From Nephrocerus scutellatus (taxonomy: Eukaryota > Arthropoda > Insecta > Diptera > Pipunculidae), in the NCBI GenBank assembly GCA_947095585.1, contig OX352763.1:50138329-50202328 (forward strand): DNA of 64,000 bases, in the 5' to 3' direction. The position numbers were made by a program, and so were the translations under genes. Numbering within the stretch: position 1 is the stretch's first letter; every line of letters begins with the position of its first letter. Below are positions 44,948 to 55,395 of the stretch, piece after piece. A model generated the notes under the pieces. It searched no databases. It saw only the letters and a list, made by a program, of their open reading frames with translations, and had not been told where the DNA came from.

Positions 44948-46067
44948 TGTAACTCGGTTTAAGGTTCAATCCGGCGGTCGAACCAAGGAAATTATTTTTT
45001 TCTGGGAAAATGTTTTCAATCCGATTAATAATAGAAATTTATTAATGACAACCTTTATAATCAAATAATTAATAAAAATCCTCATACAGAACAATAGAGA
45101 AATAGCTACTATTTTTCCAAAAGGGTGAAAACAAAATTTCCAAGAAATTTAACTATTAAGACACACTTATAGGCTAAAATCACTCATCAAAATTAGAATA
45201 GAACATACTACGGCAAGGTAGTAATATCTATTCGAGAGTAGACTACACTGCGGCAAGGCAGTTACATCTACTCAAAGGGACGAAGACGCTGTGTTTTACA
45301 ACTTCTCCCTAAAAAAAGACAGCTTCTCGCTGACTTCTGTTCTACACGAACAGCCACTTATTGCTGACGTTGTAACACCAGGCAATTTTGCTATATTATA
45401 TGCTTATACTCCCATTGTCTATGTCAATATAACAAATTTCTTACGTTGTAACACCAGGCAATTTTGCTATATTGTATACCTACATTCACGTTGTCTATAA
45501 CAGTATAACGAACTGCTGACGTTGTAACACCAGGCAGTTTCACTATACTGTAAGTAAGTCAAATTATTTCGCATCTGCCGTCGTATGGCGCGGTGCAAAT
45601 AAGTTGATTTATCAGACACTGACAGTCCGCATGCTCCCATCGTGGTAGTTATCCCCGCGGACCACGCCCCTTTTTTACCAGTACAGTGAATTACCGACTA
45701 AGTAATTCACTATACTGCGCTGCGCTGTTCATCTGAACACTGCTCGTGTGCTCCAGTAGCAACGAATCGAGGAGCAGAAGCCGCCCATCAACCCTCTTCC
45801 GCAGTCGAAGCGAATAGCCTCGACCGCAACCAAACCCCGCTGGTTCCCCCGTATATTATACGTACAAACCAGTTTATTTTAGCCATATTCTAAGTATAAT
45901 TATATCCAAGTACGAGTATATCATAGTATAACTAGGAAAAATAACTGAATAAAGAAGCAATTATAATATAAACCGAAAAAAAAACAACTTTTTAATTTGT
46001 AACAACGAGTAGAAGGAGAAAGAACCCTGGGTGACCGGCGAGCGTCACCCGAGTAAAGACTGTTACA
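44948..46067 (+). repeat. Gypsy 2 LTR, array unit 5 (1,120 bp)
   Basis: TGTAAC to GTTACA. It has a deletion of about 40 bases at 45355-45362, before the first 76-base repeat. Confidence 0.85.
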
Positions 46068-46085
46068 AAACGAAAGAAACAAATG

Positions 46086-47345
46086 CAATTTTGTGACATT
46101 TCAGTGCAATATTTTTGCACTTGGGGTAATTTTTTCTATCAAACGAAAGCCACATTATACATAAAGAACAAATTTGGGCTAAACTCCGGTATACGGTTTT
46201 CGAGATTTGGGCTTTCGGACACACTTCCCATGAAAGCCCTAACTGGGCCGATTTTTGAAATCGCCATCTTGTTTTCCGGAAATGCCCCCTTGAGGTAGGA
46301 GGGGCATACAAATTTTTTTTTCAGAAAAATGCATTTTCTATGTTATTTGAAGGAGCTTTAGGGGTTAATTGGTAACAAATGAAAGGTAATATAGGTAAGT
46401 ATCAATTAAAAAAATGGGACCAATCGAACCATCCTTGCCAGTAGTATAGCCAAAAAACATAAAAGTACAAAAGGGGCGTTCTTAAAAGTGGGCATGTCCT
46501 ATGTATTGGTACTAAATGAAAGGTGAAAATTAGGTCTACACAGCCATGCTATTTTTATGGGTTTGGTCTAATACCGGCAAAAATACCGTTGCCGAGCATA
46601 CCGTTGAAACACCAAGGGGTGATAATGGGATTCCATTGTGCAATTGGTTTATATTCAGAAATGAGTTTTTCCTTTTGAAAAAAATTCTCGAAAATTATGG
46701 ACACTGTAAGATTTTGTGCGCTCAATTAATTTATGTTTAGATAGGAGTTTTTCCTTTTAAAAGGTGTTTTTTGTAAATTATGCACACACTGAAAAATCTA
46801 GTTCGCTCAATTTTATATTTAGATTGGATATGGATTAATTTGTACTTGGTTCATGTGCAGTTTCATATAATTGAGTGGTATTTCATATCAGTTTTTCATT
46901 GAGTTTTTCCAATGCAAAAACAGAAGTTATATGTTATATGGAAAAATCATTTTTTCTCTACTACTCGCAAGGACAGTTCGATTGGTCCCATTTTTTTTTT
47001 CATTGATACCTATATTATGCAACTTAGAAAATTCATTTTTCTGAAAAAAAATCCTACCTAAAGGGAGCATTTCCGAAAAACAGGATGGCGATTTCCAAAA
47101 TCTGCTCAGTTGGGGCTTTCATGAGAGGTGTGTCCGAAAGGCCAAATCTCGAAAACCGTATAATGGAGTTTGCTATATAACATCTGTTTTTGTATGGGAA
47201 AAACTCAATTAGTTGAAATACCACATAATTACATTAAACTGCAGATAAACTAAATACAAATTAATACAGCTTCCGTTAAACTTGAGCCACACCCATAAGC
47301 ATAGTACGGCTGTGTAGAGTTAGTTTTTACGTTTCCGCCCACACA
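46086..47345 (+). mobile_element. Foldback-like element, array unit 5
   Basis: Same structure as in unit 1, slightly shortened near 47330. Confidence 0.65.
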
Positions 47346-47379
47346 AATCTAATTTAAAAAAAAAAAATATGAAATGAAA

Positions 47380-47579
47380 ATGCCGGGGAAAAAATTTGTA
47401 TGGGAGCCCCCGACCCACCGGCACGATCACTCTCAAATTTTAATATAAAAGAATGCCATCGGAAATATACACGTGTGCAATAAAATTGGGCTTTAGGAAG
47501 TGGGTTAAAAATTGATCACAAGATCTGAACAGCCAGCCAGCCACGGGCACACGAAGTTAATATAGATAATTTAAAAATA
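47380..47579 (+). mobile_element. Minisatellite-type element right-end fragment, unit 5
   Basis: Same as at 29898-30097, ending at GATAATTTAAAAATA. Confidence 0.6.
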
Positions 47580-47675
47580 CGCACAGGTATCGCAAATATT
47601 TTATACGCATTAATGCATTAATTGTTTGAGTTTTCAATTGAAAAAGAGCTGCTCACTCGTAGCCGGTCATAGTAT

Positions 47676-47930
47676 TTGAACATGCGTCCGCGTCTCATTC
47701 ACTACTCCAATTACTCCCAGACTTTCCCCAAAAATGCCTTTTTGACTTTCTTTTTTCTTCCTCCAGGCTTGCACAAAAAACATCAATCATTATTTTTAAC
47801 ACTGTTTGTTGTGAAAGTCCCGGATATCTATTTCCACCAATTTGATGTTGCTAAAAATTTTAGGGTTGTTGATAGCTTGACACACAGTCCTTTATTATTT
47901 GGTAATAATCGCCAAAATATCTGTTTTTGA
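47676..47930 (+). CDS. Unfused parent of the chimeric ORF 5' part (84 codons)
   Basis: The flank reading continues past the array breakpoint (YFHQFDVA, then KNFRVVDSLTHSPLL) to a stop at 47928. This is the native context of the segment duplicated with the TE. No domain is recognised. The pyrimidine tract and CCTCCAG inside it suggest the real coding part, if any, is an exon starting at about 47768. It could equally be chance. Confidence 0.3.
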   Translation: MNMRPRLIHYSNYSQTFPKNAFLTFFFLPPGLHKKHQSLFLTLFVVKVPDIYFHQFDVAKNFRVVDSLTHSPLLFGNNRQNICF

Positions 47931-48571
47931 AGTTAGGCCTTTTTCAAAGTATTTTCTTTTTTCTACGCCGCACACGAGACTCTCGACACGTGTCACACGC
48001 GGGATATCTGACATTCAGCTGCTCACAAAATTTCAGCCATAGGTGATTAAAAAGAATCTCAAAAAACGAGAAGACGGCGACGTTCTGGCGCAGGGACATA
48101 AGTCCTGTCCATTGAAGTCAAATACCGACATAAGTCACAAAAAATATGTTGGGACTTATGTCCCACCTAACATTTTTTTTATATAAAAAAAGGGGTTCGC
48201 ACACTTATAATGCTTGGCTATATGCTTGGCACAGCATAAGTAAAAGGAGGAGAAAAGAGGAGATGTCTATGGGCTTGTGCCTTGAGTGCCTGTGTATCAT
48301 AGTAATGTGGAAAGACAGCTTGTCTGAGCATTCCACATACATGTTGTACGAATGAAGAACGAATCCCTGAACTTAACTGTGCGTCCGAAGATGGGCTTAA
48401 GGGTAAACTGATGAGCATTTAGGGCACCACGGTATTGAGGTTGAATTCAATGAGCGGTGGCAGGTTTTGTATTATATTTTAACAATAATCATATTTTTAA
48501 TCATGGTGCTAACACCGAAATATATTTAAATAATTAAGAACTAAAAAAAATTTGTAATTATCCATCGTAAA
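47931..48571. other. Gap with a 13-base-stem hairpin
   Basis: No supported gene. GGGACATAAGTCC at 48093-48105 and its perfect inverse GGACTTATGTCCC at 48152-48164 enclose a third related GACATAAGTCAC, forming a hairpin with a 46-base loop. Confidence 0.55.
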
Positions 48572-48831
48572 CCATATAATTGTGGGCGCCGTGGCTCATT
48601 GGATAAGAACATGGCTTCTGAGCAGGACGTTCGTGGTTCGATTCCCACTAACATCAAAAGTATTTTTCACGGTATCCCACCTCTCGCAAAAGTCTGACAA
48701 ACGTCCGAGAGTAATAACTTGTCACGGAAAACTTGTCAATTCGCCGTTCGGATCCGGCATTAAATTGTAGGTCCAATCCATTTGTGTAGAAAAATATACA
48801 TTTTTATTATTATTATTAATGCCATATAATT
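48572..48831 (+). mobile_element. tRNA-derived SINE with 10-bp target site duplication
   Basis: CCATATAATT occurs at 48572-48581 and 48822-48831. The body (48582-48821) begins GGGCGCCGTGGCTCATTGGA with an A box (TGGCTCATTGG) and has a B box GGTTCGATTCCC about 45 bases on. The anticodon-loop position reads CTTCTGA, suggesting tRNA-Arg(TCT) ancestry. The 3' half has the conserved insect SINE tail block GCCGTTCGGATCCGGC, then TTGTAGGTCC and ATTTGTG, ending in (ATT)n. The internal RNA polymerase III promoter boxes look intact. The amino-acid acceptor stem is not paired, so it is not a tRNA gene. Confidence 0.88.
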
Positions 48832-48864
48832 AATATAGACTTTCTTAAAATACAAGACCCGGCG

Positions 48865-49065
48865 TTTTCCGGCTGCCCTATCCCACTGACGCCACACCAT
48901 TGACCTCCCACCCACTAACCCCCAGCACCACTGACCTCTTGTCCTATGATCTCCCGCCAGCTGACCAACCACCCACAGAGCACCCCCACCAACTGACCCC
49001 CAGCCATTTGACCACCCTCCAACTGATCAACCCACCAACTGACCATCTCACCAACCCAGAAAACT
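48865..49065. repeat. C-rich low-complexity (ACTGACC/CCACC) tract
   Basis: Irregular repetition of ACTGACC, CCCACC and CCAACTGA words in AT-rich surroundings. Probably a decayed minisatellite. Confidence 0.55.
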
Positions 49066-50153
49066 ATAGAATCGACACTTATACCAGCAAAAAATGTGTA
49101 TGTGTTCGAATTTTATTGGTTTTTCTACCCCAGTGCCACCTAACAGGTCCACATTTTACCAACGACTTTCTTTTTATTTAAATATTATATGGTGTCAATT
49201 TGAGCCAAATCGGTCCATAAATAAGAATTTTTGAAAAATAGCTACCCCAGCGCCACCTAAGGGGGTCAAACACAAACAAAAACAATCCGAAGCATCACAC
49301 AAACATATGGTGTTAGTATAAGTTGGAAAGCTTAAGTGGTTAAGCCGTGATATTCAGACATACATACGCACCAACTTTTTTATATATTGAGAAGATATTT
49401 TCAAATAAAGTAAATGTGTAATGTTATGATTTTTTTTTCGTTTTGCAACACTGCTACAATAACATGAAGAAAAACAAGAGCTTGATCTGTGGAGCATTTC
49501 TTGCGCTCATAAAGAATATTGCAATATTCAAATAATTGAATGTATTGATTGAATTTCAATGTTTATAAAATTTATGTATCAATCAAATCACTCTATCACA
49601 AAATTACTTTCGTGCTTTTAAGTGTTTTCTACTGACTTTAATATCATCTTAAGTTTCTTCCCATCTTTGAATTCGTCTGTTATTTGTTGAATATTGTTAA
49701 CCGATTTGCGAAATACGCGTTGTATATATATATATATAATAAAAGTGCTATAATATAAATTAAACATATTCTAATGGCTCGCATTGCATTGTTCTTAAAT
49801 TAAAATTTAATACTTTATTATTTTTATTAACAAAATCAGTACGGATATTTAGAGTTTTATAAAAAAAAATCGACACTATTATTCTATTCTTAAATATATA
49901 AATGTCTCCATTTATGCGTATGCTTTGTGTTAATGCTTTCGTAAAATTAACCCGAAAAGTCAACACCTATAAATTATGAACTTAATGCGGTTAAGTTTTG
50001 ATAGCCTTATTTTACTTTAAATATGTGTACCACTGAGTGAACGACCGATTTTTGTATCCATACTAAAATTTATTGTATTAAAAAAAGAGAATAAATTAAT
50101 TAGAATTATTTTTTAATTCAGGTGTTTTCTCCGTAATTTTTAATTTAATTGTA
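49066..50153. other. Gap downstream of SCAMP, TE-like scraps
   Basis: CCCCAGTGCCACCTAA at about 49131 and CCCCAGCGCCACCTAA at about 49245 form a direct repeat about 115 bases apart. They are followed by ATTCAGACATACATACGC and TATATATTGAGAAG text of the kind seen at ends of insect non-autonomous elements. (AT)n lies at 49723-49738. No gene is seen. Confidence 0.4.
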
Positions 50154-50159
50154 TTTATT
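50154..50159 (-). terminator. Scamp: Polyadenylation signal of SCAMP gene
   Basis: TTTATT on the plus strand reads AATAAA on the minus strand, about 27 bases beyond the stop codon. The closeness is acceptable for fly genes; an alternative lies near 50091. Confidence 0.5.
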
Positions 50160-50185
50160 GAAGTAAATAATAAAAACACATTCCA

Positions 50186-50338
50186 TCAATATCTGCTATT
50201 ATTGAACTGTGAGTTAACTGCAGAGGTCATTGCTGATGTTGTGGCTTCCTGAACATGTTGGTTTCGCATAAACTCAGTAGCGAACTCTGCCTGTGCTTTA
50301 GCCATACTTGCTCCGCTACTACGGTAAATTGAATGTAT
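50186..50338 (-). CDS. Scamp: Secretory carrier-associated membrane protein (SCAMP), last exon
   Basis: 51 codons including the stop: YRSSGASMAKAQAEFATEFM, then a short Asn/Ser tail. This is the cytosolic C-terminal tail after the fourth membrane segment. The block matches the vertebrate SCAMP tail (TGASFEKAQQEFA). The acceptor TTTTACAG lies at 50339-50346, and the exon joins in phase 0 to the preceding one after MMITK. Confidence 0.92.
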   Translation of the reverse strand: MHSIYRSSGASMAKAQAEFATEFMRNQHVQEATTSAMTSAVNSQFNNSRY

Positions 50339-50404
50339 CTGTAAAATGTGTTTTAATCAAGCGGGAAATATTGAAACGTTATATTAATTTAATAAATTAA
50401 TTAC

Positions 50405-50660
50405 CTTTGTTATCATCATTACATTTACTACTGCTGTCGTGGCAAAACAGAAAGCAATCGCAAGTAACAAAAGTCCTACAATTATTCCCTCAACACTTGA
50501 ATTAAATTGCGAAATGGCGACGATAAAACCACAGTATCCAGTACCTGGAAGACCAATCGCTTGAAATATTGAGAAAATCGTTTGAAAAAAGTAAACAAAG
50601 AAAAAAACCATGAAGTTGAAACTTGAGTCATTTCGAAAAGCTTTGTAAGCTGGTCGGAAC
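50405..50660 (-). CDS. Scamp: SCAMP, penultimate exon
   Basis: The exon reads FRPAYKAFRNDSSFNFMVFF, then YFFQTIFSIFQAIGLPGTGY and the fourth membrane segment (VGLLLLAIAFCFATTAVV), ending at MMITK. RPxYKAFRxDSSFNF between the second and third membrane segments is the SCAMP signature. The acceptor is a T-rich tract ending TTTTTAG at 50661-50662 and the donor AAG/GTAATT at 50405/50404. The first base completes the Trp codon split by the 5.2-kb intron. SCAMPs are four-pass proteins of post-Golgi recycling membranes. Confidence 0.95.
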
Positions 50661-51469
50661 CTAAAAACAAAAAAATGCAAAAAATTAATTTTGTGGCAAT
50701 TCTGGGTGTTTTAAATAATAGGTTAATTTCGATAAAATAATATACACTTTTAAACTGGAATGTGTCATAAATGTTGACAGATATCAAGTAGATATGTTAG
50801 TTAAAAATGGAGAAATATGTATACCTACGATTAAAGAACGACTTTTGCTAAATTATTGAAAATGTGGCAAAAGTTGGTATGAAATTTCGTGAAAGAGGAA
50901 CTCTGCCCATGAAGACTGAAAAATGTAAAAACATATGTTATAAGTTTAAAAGAGTAAAACACGATATCATACCGCTCCTTCGTTCCAAAGACAACAAATT
51001 AAAAAAAAATGGTTTTATTGAAGTATAACTAGCACCCTAAAGGGTGGAAAATAACGTAGGCCGTAGATCTGGAGCAACTAGAACTTTTATAAAATAAATA
51101 AAAATTGCTGGAATATTTTTAATGGAAATCTGGCTTAAAAATCACATAAATTGAAAGAAACAACGCTAAAAACATTTGAGGTTTATTTTATGATTTTTTA
51201 AGCTTCAAATATTCCAGTAATTTGGGGTTCTTTGGAAATCTTTTAGGGATTATTTTTATATATTTAAAAAAACAAACTAATACATATTTCTTTATTTCGA
51301 GTCGTGCGATAACAATCCATTGATCGATTTTAATATTTCCATTTACTCGTCTTATCAAACTATTCATATAAAATTCTTTCAAATGAATATTATTTTATGT
51401 TATACTTTTTAGTTTGCAATAAAATATGTATATGTAATTTTTATAATATGAAGATGGAATGGTTTTATG

Positions 51470-52000
51470 GAGATCCGTAAAAGGTCCCCAAGGACCCCAA
51501 AAAAACCACGAAAGAATCCCCTAAAAGGCCCAAAGGACCGCCAAAAAAACCCTCAAGACCACCTCATGATTACCTCAAATATGTATACGTAATTTCAATA
51601 ATATGAAGATAGAATCGTAATATAGAGATCCCTAAAAGGCCCCCAAAGACCCCAAAAAGACCACGAAGGAATTCCCAAAGGACCGCCTCAAGATTACCTT
51701 AAGACCACAAGACCACCCAAAATACCCCCTTAAGACTCTTAAAAATCCCTCAAGACCCCCTTAAAGTCACTATAGAGATCCCTAAAAATCCCCCAAAGAC
51801 CCCAAAAAGACCACGAAGGAATTCCCAAAGGACCGCCTCAAGATTACCTTAAGACCACAAGACCACCCAAAATACCCCCTTAAGACTCTTAAAAATCCCT
51901 CAAGACCCCCTTAAAGTCACTCACAAAATTTACTCAAAACACCCCAAAAAACACTCCCAAGACCCCCTTAAGGCCTTATCAACACGCCCTCAAACCCTAC
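51470..52000. repeat. C-rich degenerate minisatellite, left part
   Basis: Repeated AAGACCCCC / CCCAAAGGACC / AAGACCACC words with no strict period. A segment of about 150 bases is directly duplicated: about 51626-51775 and 51776-51920, both starting GAGATCCCTAAAA. Confidence 0.8.
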
Positions 52001-52129
52001 TTATCATATTTGGCTCTAAAACCGGGGTCCGGTCCTGGCATCCCGCAAAAAGACTCTCCACCGGTCCCGATTTCTAGCCGATGTCATTAAGTTTGCCATC
52101 CCTAAACTCTGGGCGTCCTGGTTTACGCC

Positions 52130-53115
52130 ATCCTTCCAGTGTAGGCTTGGCCGGCCTCGCTGTCGTGTTCCATAAATCCTACCGCAATGGACTTTCCGAG
52201 CAGGATCCAGGATCCTCTTCGCTCATGTGAGCTAGGTGTCCTGCCCACCGAAGCCTACCGAGCTTAATTCTTTTCACGATGTCGACATCGCGGTAACGCT
52301 CGTAGATCTTATTATTATAGAGTTTCCGGAATCGTCCTTCCTCACATAGGCTTGATAGTGATCCGGATATTTTTACTTGGCTTATAACATTGGTCATGGT
52401 CAACCTACATAGTTCTGTCAGTTTATTTGGAATGCCGAATACACGCATGGCTTTATAAAGTTCTACTCTGGCTATGCTTTCATAGGCGGCTTTAAAGTCT
52501 ATAAAAATATGGTGTAGTAAGTTTTGAAACTCTAGATATTTTTCCATCACCTGCCTAAGGGTGTAAATCTGATCAGTTGTTGTTTTGCCTGGGATGAAGC
52601 CACACGTATGGACCAATGAAGACTTTAGCGTATGTGGGTATCTTGTCGTGAAGGATAGAGGAGAAAATCTCATACGCGGTACTCAACAACGTTGTACCAC
52701 GATAATTACTGCATTTTGTGGTAACTCCCTTCTTACGTATGGGGCGCAGGATGCCTCTTCGCCAGTCTTCTGGCATATCTTCTTCCTCCCATACTTGCAC
52801 TATTATTTCATGAATTGCTTTGTGTAATATGATGGGGGCCTCCTATTTTTATCAGTTCCGCTGGGATCCCATCAGATCCCGGAGCCTTATTATTTTTGAT
52901 CCGATTTATCGCTCTGCTAACTTCGTCTATGCTTGAAGGCAGCATAGTATGATCTTCGGTCATTGGTGGGGCCTCCAGTTGCTCAGTTAACTGGCAATTT
53001 AGCAACTCATGAAAGTGCTCTTCCCATCGCTCCAAGATGCCTTTAAGATCGGTGATCAGATTACCCTCTTTGTCCTTGCAGTATGTGCAATGCAGTGTAT
53101 ATTGCGTCATACCGC
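52130..53115 (-). pseudogene. RTE RT remnant with palm deletion, second copy
   Basis: Linker and fingers read from about 53110 (TDLKGILERWEEHFHELLN ... APGSDGIPAEL). A second frame from 52800 has EDWRRGILRPI and YRGTTLLS, and a third from 52673 has FIDFKAAYES. SGSLSS then joins directly to CEEGRFRKLYN at about 52345. Compared with the plus copy, about 600 bases are missing, including GLRQGD and the YADD catalytic box. Confidence 0.8.
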
Positions 53116-53169
53116 AGACTCTTTAATATAACTTCCGCGCCTGGTGCGGTCCTTGTTCTCTGTACTGTT

Positions 53170-54072
53170 CTAGTTCACGGACGAGATTCTTCTCCCAGGC
53201 TGCTTTCTTTCGCCGGTGAACTGTTTTTTCATATCTTCTGAGCTCTTTATATTCATCTTCGCGTGCCCGCGTTCTATGAGATTGTTGCATTGCTCGGTCC
53301 GTTCAGTCGCTAGCTTACATTCGTCATCGAACCAGTCGTTCCGATCTCTACGACTACAACCACTAATGACAGTATTTTTAAGGCGTGTCCATTTCTCTTC
53401 TACGCCTGACATCTCAGCCCCAGGACTTACTCTCTCTGCATTTACGGCGAGTCCTATCGCTTGACCGTAGTGTTTTCTGGTCTCTTCGTTTCGAAGGGCA
53501 GCCGTGTTGACTCGAATCTGATTCGCGAATGCAGTCTTTAGTGATGATGCAATCCGCGCTCGGAGCACCATACCAACAAGATAGTGGTCCGAGTCGACGT
53601 TGGCACTTCGGTATGTTCGTACCGTCATCAGGTTCGGGTTGTGGCGGCGGTCTATCAACAGGTGGCCTATATGGTTGCAAGTGGCTCCATCAGGAGATAC
53701 CCAGGTGGCTTTGTAGATATTTTTACGCGCAAAACTCGCAACGACCAAAGTATTGCTTGCTTCCATCTCTATGACTCGCTGTCCATTGTCATTAGTGTTC
53801 TCGTGTAAGCTATGGGTGCCAATGTACTGCCTGAATACTGGCTCCTTACCTATTTTAGCATTCATATAACCCAGAATGATTTTTACATCACAATGAGGGC
53901 AGGCATGGAGTTCCCGTTCGACTGATTCAAAGAATTCTTCTTTTTCATCATCTGGGGAATCCTCAGTAGGTGCGTGAACGTTTATGAGGCTTATGTTTTT
54001 AAATTTGCCCCGCACGCGAAGGGTACATAGCCGTTGATTTATTGCTTTAAAGCCGATAACGGTGGGTTTCAT
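53170..54072 (-). pseudogene. RTE endonuclease remnant, second copy
   Basis: 300 codons open, collinear with the array ORFs but running on into the linker (LIERGHAKMN). Two catalytic positions are altered: GDMNA is GYMNA (residues 68-72) and IDHVLID is IGHLLID (135-141). SDHYLV is kept. The upstream part with QEMRW is in another frame. Inactive by family knowledge. Confidence 0.8.
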
Positions 54073-54218
54073 TCTTTTACTGACCCCACCCCGAGCACAT
54101 GATGTCTTGCATGAAAGCTATAATATATGTTATATTCTGATTTTTGTAAGACACCATTCCGTCCACCGCATCTCCTGGATTGCTGTTATGTCAGCCTTAT
54201 ATTTAGACAGGGTATCGG

Positions 54219-54485
54219 CCAGCTGCTGTGCAACTCGAGCTCTATACAGTGAGCGTACGTTCCATTAGAAAATTCTTAGATCGTTTAGCCTTTTCGTTGC
54301 CGTGGTTGTCGTCGTCGTCGTACATCAGTGTAGCCGAGGCTGATATCCGGTATCCGGTATCGGCAGCTGCTGTGCAGCTCGAGCTCTATACAGTGAGCGT
54401 ACGTTGCATGAGAAAATTCTTAAATCGTTTAGCCGTTTTTGTTGCCGTGGTCGTCGTCGTTCATCAGTGTATCCGAGGCTGATTT
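54219..54485 (-). repeat. Duplicated 5' end of the RTE copy (2 x about 140 bp)
   Basis: AGCTGCTGTGCA at 54221 recurs at 54365, with matching text on to CCGAGGCTGAT. The unit holds the first codons of the endonuclease ORF and upstream sequence. It could be a 5' promoter-monomer arrangement or a simple duplication. Confidence 0.7.
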
Positions 54486-54589
54486 TGGGTTCCGTAATAA
54501 TAATTTTTTACAGGCGAGGTTATTGGCCTCGCGCCAACCCTACTTTGAAGGTTTGAAAAAGAACATTTTTTAAATATTTTACACTTTTA

Positions 54590-55395
54590 GTTTTTAATGA
54601 AATATGTATATGTTTGGAAGTCGCCAAAAAGACCCCCAAAAGACTCCTAAAAGACACCAACAAAAAAAACCCAATCAACACCCACTCGGGACCACCAAGG
54701 CCGCCCTAAAAACCCTTTAAGACCCCATTAAAGGCTCTGTACGAACTCACTCAAGAATCCTCTTAAAAACCCCTTCAAGAACCCTATAAAAGCCGTCTTA
54801 AGAGCCCCTCCAGACCCACTCAGGACCCTCTCTAAATCCTCTCAATACCCCCCCCCCCCCCAATAGAATCTCAATAATATGAAGTATGGGATGGTAATAT
54901 AAGGACCTCCAAAAGGTCTCCAAAAAGGCCCACAAAAGACTTCTACTCGACCCCCAAAAAACCTTCAATCAAGACCCACTCGAGACTACCAAGACCACCC
55001 TAAAACCCCCTTAAGACCCCATTGAAGACTTTGCCCAAACTCACTCAAGAACCTTCTTAAAAACCCCTCCAAGAACCCTAGAAAAACCGTCTTAAGAGCC
55101 CCTCCAGACCCCACTCAGGACTCTATCAAAATCCTCTAAATACCCTCTAAAACCACCCAAGTACCCCTTTAAGACCCGCTAAAGACCATCTCAAAACCCC
55201 TAAAGACCACCTCAAAACTATCTTAAGACCCCTTAGAACCCATTAAAGAGCTCCTCAAAACTCACAAAACCCTCTTAAGACCCACTCAAGCCCTTCTCAG
55301 GACCCTCTTAAGACCACCTCTAGGCTCCCCAAGACCCGTTTAAGACCACCTCAAGACTTCGCCCAATATTTACCTATAAGACCCCCTTCAGACCT
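54590..55395. repeat. C-rich degenerate minisatellite, right part
   Basis: The same AAGACCCNCTC-type words as the left part, including a C run at about 54849. Two related blocks (ACACCCACTCGGGACCACC and AGACCCACTCGAGACTACC) lie about 300 bases apart. The RTE element separates it from the left part. Confidence 0.75.

Larger units (their letters stand above)
26067..47849 (+). repeat. Tandem array of five units of about 4.3-4.4 kb
   Basis: The block GCAACGGAGCAGCACG recurs at 26067, 30364, 34748, 39135 and 43527 (spacings 4297, 4384, 4387, 4392); the fifth unit ends at 47849. Each unit contains the gypsy 2 integrase tail, 3' non-coding region, LTR, foldback-like element, minisatellite-element tail and a 250-base flank. 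Junctions join that flank (TTTGATGTTGC) to the integrase tail; only TTGC/GGCAA-type microhomology is visible. Units are near identical with scattered small differences. Collapse or over-expansion in assembly is possible. Confidence 0.95.
52003..54500 (-). mobile_element. RTE-like non-LTR retrotransposon, second copy
   Basis: The order is native: endonuclease start, endonuclease, linker, RT, tail, with a 3' end AGCCAAATATGATA like the plus copy's AGCCAAGTATGATG. It reaches further 5' than the array copy: LYRARVAQQLADTLSKYKAD, then ITAIQEMRW (catalytic Glu region), at about 54150-54280. It was not amplified internally, so it serves as the reference for the array. It has frameshifts, catalytic substitutions and an RT deletion. 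Confidence 0.82.

Noticed and set aside
49760..49966. 68-codon minus-strand ORF downstream of SCAMP
   Set aside because: AT-rich chance frame without motif or splice context.
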